From Membranipora membranacea (taxonomy: Eukaryota; Bryozoa; Gymnolaemata; Cheilostomatida; Membraniporidae), in contig OU612066.1 of NCBI GenBank assembly GCA_914767715.1, positions 5,029,001-5,089,000 of the forward strand: a stretch of DNA of 60,000 nucleotides, given 5' to 3'. The notes under the pieces are model-generated. The model was not told the origin of the DNA. It ran no database searches and saw nothing but the letters and a program-made list of their open reading frames with translations. How positions within the stretch are numbered: the first letter of the stretch is position 1; each line of letters opens with the position of its first letter. Positions 24,475-36,155 of the stretch are shown piece by piece. A program made the position numbers and the translations under genes.

Positions 24475-26224
24475 GTTTCCATAGAAGATCAAGTACCAAA
24501 ACTCTTCTGAATATAGTCTGCTGTCTGGCAAAAACTGGCTTACCCATCATAGTATTAACCGGCACACTAGACTTTTGGCCAATCATCTAAAGGCAATACC
24601 GCATAATTTGTTTTATCACTGTATTCGCATGTAAATTCAGGCCCACTTTGGGCTGTAGACTGAGGGATATCCCAATATTCAGGCATCAAATTTTACTGCA
24701 GTAATACCTAGCCTTTGTAAAATCCCTAGAACGACTCATAGGGCTGCAAACAATATCATCTGGCAATGAATGCCACAATTCTCACTTGCGTGCAGTTGTT
24801 TGAATACTTCAACTCTTAAATTCTTCCCTCATCAGATTATCAAAAAAAATAACACTTCAAATTAAATACTGCCCTAGACCAAGTTTGGCCCATTTCCCTG
24901 CATTTCGAGTTGCTCCCGATCCATTGGTCATACCTTTGCGGCGTGACCAGTGGAAGGGAGCAACAGTAATGCAGGCAATTGGATTTAATTTGTTCTATAC
25001 TGCCCCATTGACAGCATGTTTTTAGCTGTCTCTCTTATGAAAGCTACAGGAAATAATCATTGAACAGGATCTGGCTAATGAAGACCAACATAATATAATA
25101 ATCTTGCTTGGAGCACAGTTACTTACAGAAGCTGGGTGATGTATGCATATCCTATAAGATGACCAATTGCAGACATTATTGACACTGGTTGTTTCATGGT
25201 TTGTTTATTTTTGGTTTCACATTATCAACATTGATCATTTGCAAAATAATAAATGAAAAGCAACGAACCAACTAGGCCTTATAGGTAATAGTTATACTGA
25301 TCTATTTTTGCAACATCAATTAGAACTAATGCCTATATACATTGTTATTAACATATCCAAGGAGTTTCTTCCTACATGAGCGGAGCTGCTTTCTGATTGC
25401 CATAGAAAATAGCCTTAATTAAGTGCCTACCCCAACAGATATTATGTACCTGTAGTTTTGTTAATGTATTGTTGTCAGATATTTTTGTTCAGTTTATTAG
25501 ACCTAGCTACACGCCAAACCACATCCCATACACTACCTAACTACAATACCAATGTCCAATCATCAGTACTTATACTTGTCCCCGAAAGGCATGTCTTGGC
25601 CGCTGCGATAAGCTTTTGCCTCTTCTTTCCATCGTGCTTGAACACTATATAGGCAATATATGGCTAGCTGTGTGATAGAAAAGGGACCTTTGCGTATTTG
25701 TTCTGATGTACGAGAGTTTAGTTTAGTCCTCTAAGGATGACTTCTAGAGTTGATCGTCTCAGGCTAATACTTGATTGGCCACTGAAACCAGGGAGGGTGG
25801 GATATATCCAACTCTCCCTGCTGAATGAAACTCATGCAAGGAGTACTCCTTGACTCATGTATGAGTAGAGAACTTGCTGTTTGAAATTGTCTTCTCCCAA
25901 TTATCAATTATTTCTAAAAAATTGATATTTGAAAGCTTGAGTGGAGGTTAACAAGGAGAACCTTTTGACATCTGCAAGTTTTATGAAATCAAGAATTTAC
26001 AAAATAACTAAAAAAAAACATTTTTAGAGATTTAGCAAAAAATGGTTTTAGCCTGCAAAAATGTCTTCACACTTATTTTCCAGAAATCTTGATTGTACAA
26101 ATATGGTAATTCATATCCAATCAAATATTCTGAAAAACCAATATTTCCGCATTTGATCAGTATGTTCGTCTGAAATTAACATTTTTCGACTGAGTGACTT
26201 TTTTTAGACGCGAAACAGCAGGCC
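24475..26224. other. Intergenic spacer between receptor cluster and HSP70
   Basis: No coding exon is recognised. It holds the 25830-25859 palindromic insertion and, near its right end, a heat-shock-element-like triplet (TTC 26078-26080, GAA 26083-26085, CTT 26088-26090). Confidence 0.5.
25830..25859. mobile_element. 16-bp perfect palindrome with 7-bp direct repeats
   Basis: CAAGGAGTACTCCTTG (25837-25852) is a perfect palindrome flanked on both sides by ACTCATG (25830-25836 and 25853-25859). This looks like the two fused ends of a small hAT-like element with its target duplication. Confidence 0.6.
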
Positions 26225-26385
26225 GGTGATTGGCTGGATTATGGTATTTTAAATAATATGGAACACTCTAGAACACAGGAAACTACGTCAATAAAAGAAA
26301 AGGCGTGTTCTGTCCTTTCATTCATTTTGAGCGAGCGAGGCAAAAGCAGCTGAAGAGAGTTCTCTTTTTATTCTACACAAATACA
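26225..26385 (+). promoter_or_regulatory. HSP70 promoter and non-coding first exon
   Basis: An inverted CCAAT box (ATTGG 26229-26233) is followed by GAA-CTC-GAA units at 26261, 26266 and 26271, each separated by two bases. This is a heat-shock element with one mismatch. A TATA-like AATAAAAG follows near 26291. The first exon ends at a GTAAGT donor at 26386, and the 5'UTR intron runs to the acceptor at 27102, placing the leader exon roughly at 26320-26385. Heat or stress induction is inferred from these sites only. Confidence 0.55.
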
Positions 26386-27117
26386 GTAAGTTATACCATC
26401 ATATTGGTGCAATTAAGTGTTTACAATATCTAAAAGTCATTTGTAACAAACAAAGTGTATTGTTCTTTGATTTAGTGGTGCTTCTACCTACCTGCAGACA
26501 CTTTTTTATTTAAACTAATTAACACATAGTACATACCCCACAAACAAGGCCACAGCTACGAAATTGATTCATTGAACAATTTCATTTCTTGCCTGTTGTT
26601 GGGCTGAGAGATATCTGATGTTAGGTAGCTGGTGGGGCCTATGTATAGAAATCTATGAACCAAACTATTGTTGTCAATAAAAACACCCAAAAAAGTATTG
26701 ACCAAATAATAATCTTGAGTAACTACTCACTTAGTTAGTACTTGGTAAGGTTGGTGTTAGCTGGTTTTGCAATGAAGGAGGAGGATGGACAATTGATTGT
26801 TGCCATGATCAGATACTGAAACTTAACTGCTGCAACACAGTGTGTGTTGCCAGCTTTCTGCCAAATATTTCATTTCCTTCCATTCAATCAAGATATTCAT
26901 CGATTAAATCATTCACTCACTGCCGGATACACCTGTCTCAGTCTAGGGAGTGAAGTTCTCATATGAGAGTCGCATTCTACCCCTTGATCATCATCTCTTA
27001 AGAATAACATGCAAGTGTTCCCTGTCATTCCAACATAGTTTTGATAGGTGACGATGAGTGACTTGGAATGTTCATCTCATGCCATCCTTTGCCTGTTTGT
27101 AGAACATATAAAACATA

Positions 27118-30100
27118 ATGTCTAAAGGAAAGTCAGGACCCGCCATCGGTATTGACCTGGGAACAACATACTCCTGTGTCGGAGTCTTCCAGCATGGAAA
27201 GGTAGAAATTATCGCTAACGACCAGGGAAACCGAACCACACCAAGTTATGTAGCATTCACAGACTCTGAGCGTCTCATCGGAGATGCTGCCAAAAATCAA
27301 GTGGCCATGAACCCAAACAACACAGTCTTTGGTAAGTATTTCAGTCTCCTTCTAACACTCAACAGTGTAGAGATAATGGTAATATTTGCAGAGACTGAAA
27401 ACAGGAATGTTGGGATAAGTTTGTCTGCTGGTAGTGGTATAACTTTTGTATATCTGTTATATGTCATTTTCTTTGTTACAGATGCAAAGAGAATGATTGG
27501 TCGTAAATTCTCCGATAATGATGTACAACAAGATATGAAGCACTGGTCTTTCACAGTCGTAGACGATCTAACTAAACCAAAAATCCAAGTAGAATATAAA
27601 AATGAAACTAAGACATTCTATCCAGAAGAGGTAAGACTTTCATCCTAATTTATGCTAATCAGTTTCCGAAACCATGACCTGAATCAAACCTTTAGTTGTT
27701 GTGGCCTAAACCATGAAAAGAGACAAAGAAATTTCTTTGTGTACTATGATTCTTGTTTTTGTTAACAAATATTTTGCAATAATTCAAGTACACTACTTAA
27801 ATACGTAATTGATGATTCAGACTCCCCAACTTCCTGAATAATTTGGTCTAGAATGTTCTTGGCCGGAATAATGAGGCTATTTTTGTCTAATCATACCATG
27901 GCTTATATCACGAGTCTATGAGGTGATTGATAGTCATGTTACTAACTAGTGGAATGTGAGCAGTTTTGTTTTAAACAATACCAACAATCACACACTAGTT
28001 AGAAGTTTCTAGATACTGCCCTCCGCCCATGAATCTTTTTGAGCAATAGAGTAATTTCCCTAACAAACTATCCCATGACTAGGTCAACAAAATGAGAAGA
28101 TTATTGATTGATTGATTATTAATTTCATTATTTTTATATTGTAGATCTCATCTATGGTGTTAACAAAGATGAGAGAGACAGCAGAGGCATACTTAGGTAA
28201 ATCAGTAAACAACGCTGTTGTCACTGTGCCTGCCTACTTTAATGACTCACAGCGTCAAGCCACCAAGGACGCTGGAACTATCTCTGGTATGAATGTGCTC
28301 CGTATCATCAACGAGCCAACTGCTGCTGCCATCGCCTATGGTCTCGACAAGAAGGTGTGTTGACAATAATAACAAAAGAAACTTGCTTGATTTGTCTTGT
28401 GTTTCAAATGAGTTGTTTCTGTAGATGTAATGCATTTACAACATTGCTGTGAAAATCAGAGCCGTATATGAATAGATTGTTTCCTTTTTTTGCAGGTGGG
28501 GCATGAGAGAAATGTGCTGATCTTTGATCTTGGAGGTGGTACTTTTGATGTATCCATCCTGCAGATTGATGACGGTATATTTGAGGTGAAGGCCACCGCT
28601 GGAGACACTCACTTGGGTGGTGAGGACTTTGATAACAGGCTGGTGGATCACTTCATCAGTGAATTCAAGCGAAAGAACAAAAAAGACATCACTGGTAACA
28701 AGCGTGCCGTCCGAAGATTGAGAACAGCTTGTGAGAGAGCAAAAAGAACTCTGTCAAGCTCAGCTCAGGCCTCCATCGAGATCGACTCTCTATTTGAGGG
28801 TATCGATTTCTACACCAGCATCACCAGGGCCAGGTGAGTGTAATGATCGAACAGTTATGTGATAATTTTCATTGATCCTGTGACAAGTGGCATCCAAAGT
28901 GCTAACAGCTGTGATGATTTGTTTTATGCTCATGATATCAAAGCTCAAAATGTGAAGTGATAGTAGAACATAACTTTAACTAAACCACTAAAAAAACCTG
29001 CTGATTGTGTGATTTAGATTCGAGGAGCTGAACAACGATCTGTTCAGAGGCACACTTGAGCCAGTAGAGAAGTCTCTGAGAGACGCTAAGCTCGATAAGA
29101 ACGCAATCAACGACATCGTGCTTGTGGGAGGATCCACTCGTATCCCCAAGATCCAAAAACTTCTGCAGGATTTCTTCAACGGTAAAGAGCTGAACAAGAG
29201 TATCAATCCTGATGAGGCTGTCGCCTATGGCGCTGCCGTACAGGTAAGAACTGACGGCATGACACAAAGATACCAGAATACACAAACAATATGGTCAACC
29301 ATTGTGTGGGCCTTCATTAACTACCAGATTGATATGTGATGCTGACACAGTGATGACACATTGATAATGAATGTTATGACACTGTCCGTGTCACACCAGC
29401 TGTCACCTCTCTATATTGAGTTTTGTTGTGTTGATTTACAGGCTGCTATCCTGACAGGAGACACCAGTGAGGAGATTCAGGATCTGCTGCTGCTCGATGT
29501 CGCTCCACTGTCTCTGGGTATTGAGACTGCTGGAGGAGTGATGACCTCTCTCATCAAGAGAAACACAACCATCCCCACCAAGTCTACTCAAACCTTCACC
29601 ACCTACGCTGATAACCAACCAGGTGTACTCATCCAGGTAAATACTACTAATTAAAGCATACGTAAACTACAGGTTAAACTCATCAATCTAGTTTCCCCAG
29701 CTACTAAGCTTCATAATCTGCCTAAGAACAGTTCAATGAGGCTATTACACCTGGTGTTACATCTCATCAAACGTCAGCCCATAAGACACGTGTGTGGCTG
29801 ACTGCCATTCAAAATTTCTTTTCATCAAATCAAACAAAAAACACCTTTGACCATAGTTGTGTGGTGATTGTAGGTATACGAAGGAGAGAGAGCCATGACC
29901 AAGGACAATCACTTGTTAGGAAAGTTTGAACTGACAGGAATCCCTCCAGCACCACGAGGTGTACCTCAGATTGAGGTCACATTTGATATTGATGCCAACG
30001 GTATCCTCAATGTCAGCGCTGTCGACAAGAGCACCGGTAAAGAGAACAAGATCACTATCACCAACGACAAGGTAAGATCAGTGTTATGAATACACTGCAC

Positions 30101-31404
30101 TCATTGGCGCTTGTCGTAACACGTGTTTACAGTGTTAACATGTTTTATTGCACCTAGATAGTAGATGGGCGATGACCATGTTTTCAATCAATCTAAGGCC
30201 TACATGTATCCATAATCTATCACTATCAATAGAGATTGCTGTGTAGATCCAATAGATAATAGGTACCACTACTTATATAGGCCCTAGTGTTAGCTCATTA
30301 ACAGCTGCCAGATGATCAGATTAGTACTAGGGACCAACTTTTACAGCTTGTATCATTGATTTTTCTCACCCTAATTAGCTACAGTTCGTGATCACAGATG
30401 TGTTGTGGTGTGATGTGTCAATGTTGTATGATGGTATCTATCGTGTGATTGCCTTTTATATAAACTCATTGATAATATTGTAATTGTTGTATATTACAGG
30501 GACGTCTCAGTAAGGAAGAGATTGAGCGAATGGTGAATGACGCCGAGAAGTACAAGGCTGAGGATGAAGTACAAAAAGACAGAATCGCAGCCAAGAATCA
30601 ACTCGAGTCATACGCCTACAACATGAAGTCCACTGTAGAGGATGATAAACTCAAGGATAAAATCAGCGCCGATGATCTCAAAGTTATCACTGACAAGTGC
30701 TCAGAGGTAGGGACCATGTCATTTTCAGTCTTGCCAGTTTGCTCAATGTCGCCGACTTACAGAAGAAGTAGCTTGTGGTCTACTGACCTAAGACAATTTA
30801 TTTAGGGTTGGTTGTTGTTATTACAAAACTGACAGCTATCTGATAGGGCAATGCGTAATAACATATCAATTTTTGAAGCAAGCATGCACTTTCATCAGTG
30901 ATGATGGACATTCTATATGTGAATGTGGGTTCATAAAAATACATGGAAACAATTAGGCATCAGTTACTCAATAGATATACGAGTTGATTAGGATGCCAGT
31001 CAGGTATGTGTCTGTTGCCATGAACACAATTAGTAAGAAATAGATAATTATCATAGTTACAGAAATTATCATGGGAGTCTGAGTAAACAGTTTCCCTCCC
31101 ATATGAGATGGCTTTTGTTAATCTCCTGGTGGGAAAATATCCTGCCCTTCGTTGACCGATATATAATCAGGTGTTTTTTTGGTGACTATAGGTGATCACC
31201 TGGCTGGATGCCAACACTCTGGCTGAGAAGGACGAGTTCGAAGACAAGCGCAAAGAGCTCGAAAATATATGCAACCCAATCATCACCAAACTGTACCAGG
31301 CTAGCGGCGGCGCTCCACCAGGCGGTATGCCCGGCGGCGCCCCAGGACCTGCTGGAGGTAACAGTGGAGGCGGTGCTGGACCCACCATCGAGGAGGTCGA
31401 TTAA
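27118..31404 (+). CDS. HSP70: Cytosolic heat shock protein 70
   Basis: Exons 27118-27331, 27482-27630, 28145-28354, 28496-28833, 29018-29243, 29442-29636, 29874-30071, 30500-30706 and 31192-31404 give 649 residues. This is an ATP-driven chaperone that binds exposed hydrophobic segments of client proteins. All three family signatures are present: [13 protein letters not shown] near residue 10, [14 protein letters not shown] near 200 and [16 protein letters not shown] near 340. The substrate-binding domain follows ([12 protein letters not shown]), then a GGMP-type Gly/Pro-rich tail and the C-terminal EEVD that docks TPR co-chaperones, which marks the cytosolic/nuclear branch. No signal peptide or KDEL is present. 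A 5'UTR intron (26386-27102) precedes the ATG. Eight coding introns make it HSC70-like in structure, although a heat-shock-element-like site lies upstream. No broken reading frame or missing motif was found. Confidence 0.98.
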
Positions 31405-31807
31405 TCAACTATCACACCCCCGTCCATCTCTCGTGTCTCTCTTCTTAGTCGAGATGAAAGCCCCGAACGCTGCCAAACAGGAGACTGTGTTAACTTGTAC
31501 AACACTCAACTCAACAATGAACAAAGTAAAAATCCCTCTTTTCTGAGATAATTATTATCCTTATAATTTATACTTTTGAGGTCATTTTCACCTCCACTGT
31601 TACGTTATGACGATGAGATTACGTCAGTGTATCATGCAGATTGCATGTATTTCTTAAAAATAGTTAAAAAGCAATAGTTTTTTATGGAAAAACATCCCAG
31701 TGCAATGATTGTGTAACGTTGTGTTGTGATCTAGTTTTGCATATTGTAGAACTAGTGTACTATCTGTGTTGTATGACTAATGCTTTTTTCTTGCTTTGTA
31801 TGCAATC

Positions 31808-31813
31808 AATAAA
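31808..31813 (+). terminator. Poly(A) signal of HSP70
   Basis: AATAAA lies 404 bases after the HSP70 stop and about 285 bases before the next start codon, so the HSP70 3' end and the IQ-protein promoter are tightly packed. Confidence 0.6.
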
Positions 31814-32096
31814 GATAAAAACCTAAAAATCGCTATCCCATTTCCTGACATTAGTGCACCATGGTTGTCAATCAGCCCAAGTTTTGCTGCATGGTGCAAA
31901 CAACAAGAAATATCTTGCACAATATCGGTCACTTTTTTTTCCAATGGATTTCTTCTGAAGCCAGTACTCATGATGTTGTTTGTACTTCTGTACTGATGAC
32001 ATCATGATTTAGGCTTTCCTCCAGCTTAGTAATGCTGGGCTGGTACTAGCAACGTACAGATGCATATCGCATGAGCGGCTACTGGTAACACCAAAT

Positions 32097-35000
32097 ATGC
32101 CTCATTTCCCAGCCAGCTCGTCAGCATACAAGAGGGAATGGGTGAGAGATTTACCTCAAAAGTACGAGGAGCAGTGGGATGCAGAGGGGCTTGTAAAACC
32201 ACCTGTCAAGTCGGACGGAAGCGTGGTCAGATGTAAGTTTCAAGCTGATTTTCTGGAAGATTTGTTATCTTGGTGTAGTAATGATCACAAACAGTCCATG
32301 TCGTTGGTATCAAGTCTCACTCCAGCATGTATCCCTGATTACAATGTGACCATGATCTTTAGGCTAGACAGATGCTGATCGCTGTAGAAAACTGTTCAAG
32401 AGCATCAGTGATTAGCATTATTGTCCTACACAAGTTTGTTCTCATATTTATCCAACAATATATCAAACATTAGTAAGGTTACTGCAGATCAAGGACGTAG
32501 CCGCTTGGGTATCTTTTCACGGCTCATAGCTGAAAGCTATTCAACTTTTCATAGTTCACAAGAAGCAGTGAGATATATCTCATAATATCTGAGACTAGAA
32601 TACAAAATGTCTCTTTTCTTGCAGCTGTACCCTTCTATGCAGCTCAGCAACTACACCGCCTTCACAGAATACCCAGACAGCTGAGAGGCGCCACCAAACC
32701 AGTTGTTGTTACTACATCAAAGATTGGTGAACCGGTAAGCGAGATTTAAAAACCTATGTTCTTTGGAACTTGAGCTTGCTGATGGGCGTTAGAAGCCAGG
32801 AAATCTAGGGAGCAATAATAGTAAAAAGCTTTCCGCAAACAAACTGAAATCATCAAATCCACCGGTGTCTGTAGTTGCGTTAGGGGTGGATAACTCCACA
32901 CTTATTTGACTTCCGCAAATAAATATTAATTCTAAAACTGAGATGTAGATCTGGTCATTTTTGATTTAACTTCCTCTGCAATCACATAGATACATGAATG
33001 TCTTGCTATAAATTGCAGTAACTCCTCCAGTTGTCACCCTTAGCCCTCCTTATGACATCTGTAGTATAGACTCGGAGGTAGCATGATAGGTCATTAGGCG
33101 TTATCCTTATACCCAATACAACACCAGATTGGGAACTTCATTCATGTGAGGGAGAGGCAAAGATATGAAGCTACATGGGGTTGAATTAATCTGTGATCAA
33201 ATCAAAAAATACAGGTCAATAAGCTAGCTTCAGATATTCTGCCGCTATGTACACACTACACCAATCTCTTCCTCCTTCAATGCGATGTATTCTCTTCTTC
33301 ATTGCAGTTCTACACTCCACAGTTAGATTTTGATCTGAGAACAGTTAGACCCCTTCCTCTCTCATATAATAATCTGCTGGATCCACATCTCAAACATTTC
33401 TTCAATAACCCAGCAAAGAGACGGGTGTTAGAGAAGAGAGGTTTTATCACAAGTGACGGCGATGTCATCTGTCATAGTATGAAGGAGCTGAACCAATATA
33501 GAGACTTCCTGTACTGGAATCACCAGGAGATGCTCAAGTCTCTCAGAGATGACATGAACTCCTACATGCCTAAAATCTTAGCTAAGCGACGCGCCATCGC
33601 AGTAGGTTCATTTCTTACAGCTGTAAAACTACGCTTGGTCGATATGAAATAATCTTAAATGTCACTACCTATTGCAATGCTATTTATGTGTGACCTTTCT
33701 TTGGCAATGACTAAACTTTAATCACTTATTATAAATTATTATAAGGGCTATCTGTGTATTTTCATCCAATCCGAAGGAAATGTGCTAATGATAAAAATTC
33801 TTAATATGCTGTTTGGCCAGGATGCTGGATCAAATGCAAAAAAGCTTGCTTCACTCTTGCTGCAGTGTGTAGCTTGCAGTGGTTTATGCGTTGTACATAT
33901 CACCTTTTCTCAAAATTTAAACTCTCAAATTTCTATTCCTGAGATATTTGAACATGGGCTGTGGCTTAAATTTGCAGAACAAATTTCCTTATAACTCAAA
34001 CTCTGTGTTGCATTCAAAACTGTCTCTCCTGACCTGCACTCAAATCTTGCTGTTTTATTTAAGGAAATTACTGCAGAGCAGAGAAGGTATCAACTGCTTC
34101 AAAGAAGTTCAGGAGATGTACGACAGAAGAACAAGAGTAGGAGCGCCAACAAGAGTAAGGTGTCCAAAAAGTCCTCTAAAACTGGCAAATCACACAACAA
34201 ACCCAAACCCCCAAGTAAAGCCAACGCTAATAAGACGGTGGTTAAAGAGGAACCGAAAGGTAAGATCGTAAGATTGGTATAACATACTCATGAAAGGTAC
34301 ATGAATATAGTGAGAACTGGGAATGCCTTCCGCAGGATCACGAAACATAGGTGGTGAATTTGTGGAGACAAATACATGACTTCAGTTAATACCAAAATAA
34401 TTTGTCGATTTAGACCACAGATTATCCTCAGAATTCTATTAGCTGGGGGCTTTCCTGGAAAGGGTTTGATCTGAATCATTTGAACGTCTGAATTTGACCA
34501 GTTCTAGTACGGCATGGTATAAGTGTTTGTCAGTCTGTCAAAACATAACTCCTATTGATGATTAAATAACAAACATTCACATCCTGGCCTCTTACCTCTC
34601 TGCCAAAGAATGGTATAAATGGAATCATCTAATATGTAGTGAGGATTAAGGATGAGGCGGAAGAGGGAGAAGATGAGACCTCTGAAGAGAAGGCGGAGCA
34701 GCTTACATCAGAGAACGACCTTCAGACTACAGAAGAAGAAACAGAGGCAGCAACTAAAATACAGGCAGCATACAAAGGCTATATGACTAGGAAGTCGATG
34801 GTATGCTGTTTGTCATTCTTGGTATTACTCGCTTGGAAATGTCAAAGTCTCTTGAAACTGGTTATCTTAAGTTTCCTCACAATCAACTGAATAAATGAAA
34901 TTAACGAAATTATTCACTTCTTTATCCCCATCTATGCATGACCTTTTGGTGAATTCGCAGTACAACAGATTATAATAGCTTTTATATGAGTTGTGTGCTC

Positions 35001-35907
35001 ATTCAACAAGGGAAGACAACCCATTTTAAGAAGCACTTCTGTATGTGTTTCTTTTCTTATTCAGGCTAAGGGATATAAAAAGAAGACCAGAAATGCTATG
35101 AGGAAAAAATACGGTGAGTAAGGTTTAATCAAAATCTTTGTCTTTTAATGCTTCAGTAAGAAGTGTGCTTTATTTTACGAAAACATATAATAACTATATA
35201 ACCCTTCAAATTTAACTGTATGAACTATGTAAATGTTGGGTAAAATTAAAAATTTAGATTCCGAATCACGTGAGAAGATCTGGAACAGGGGCAAGGCTGA
35301 CTCTATCTCCACCTGTCACACACATAGCTGTACAGAGCACCTGTCTAAACAGTTTATCATCACAGATCTACCTGCCATGATGAGGTTCCTCAAAGATCCC
35401 GTGGCCCAACAAGCTTACAGGTAATATAATATTAGTTTTTTTGTTTTGATGATAAGGAAATCTTCTTATCAATTGTATCTAGTACTAAATTTAATTGTAA
35501 TTTCTATCATCAAGTGCGAAAATGAATTTAATAATAAATACACTGACATAAGGTTTGGTACCCGAGATTAGGATTGTTGGACACTGGCCTTCAGGAATTT
35601 CAAGTCCCAAGCATTCTTCATTTTAGTAGGTCATTGTAAGCTTTGTCTCATTTTACTCCCACTTCAATAGGCAACTATAGTGTATACCTAATATAATAAC
35701 ATATACTCCCACTTGTGATTTCCTTTCAACAGTTCTGTTATTGAGAAGTATATCCGGATATTTTCTAATATACACTTGTTTTCCTACAGGAGGAATTATT
35801 TACTGCGACTGATGCACACTCCAAGCATGGATATATCGGGTACTATGGTAAAGCCCTTACTCAAAGATGAGATTAAACATCACAGCTCTAAGTTTAGATG
35901 GGTGTGA
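32097..35907 (+). CDS. IQ-motif protein of unknown function
   Basis: Eight exons (32097-32232, 32625-32734, 33308-33601, 34079-34259, 34640-34800, 35065-35113, 35258-35420, 35790-35907) give 403 residues. I do not recognise the family. Residues ~83-180 form a conserved-looking soluble block (LLDPHLKHFFNN, RRVLEKRGFITSDG, ELNQYRDFLYW). Residues ~190-240 are Lys/Ser-rich and probably disordered, and ~243-275 are Glu-rich. One IQ motif lies at ~277-293 (ATKIQAAYKGYMTRK), the usual calmodulin or myosin-light-chain binding signature, followed by basic residues. The C-terminal ~90 residues contain HTHSCTEH and a HSSKFRWV end. No signal peptide or membrane segment is seen. A ciliary or cytoskeletal role is possible but not shown. 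Confidence 0.8.
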
Positions 35908-36019
35908 TTCTTGATGAAGAGATTAACAAAAATTTTTGATCAATGTTATCACTATATTAGTGGACAATTTCAGCATGTATGGATAATACCGTATCATAGA
36001 CTTTAATCAAAAAGGTTCA

Positions 36020-36025
36020 AATAAA
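36020..36025 (+). terminator. Poly(A) signal of IQ-motif gene
   Basis: AATAAA lies 113 bases after the stop at 35907. The convergent gene A on the opposite strand has its own AATAAA at 36095-36100, so the two 3' ends are less than 100 bases apart and may overlap. Confidence 0.55.
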
Positions 36026-36094
36026 AATGCAAATGATAACAATATTCTACGGTATTCTTTTGGCTTTGGTTATGGTTCATGTTCATGCATATTT

Positions 36095-36100
36095 TTTATT
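36095..36100 (-). terminator. Poly(A) signal of ankyrin-pseudocaspase gene A
   Basis: TTTATT on the + strand reads AATAAA on the - strand, 56 bases beyond the gene A stop codon. Confidence 0.5.
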
Positions 36101-36155
36101 TCAACGCTATGGGTTGCTTTGTCATAACAAACACAGCCGAGCACATAGATTGTCA

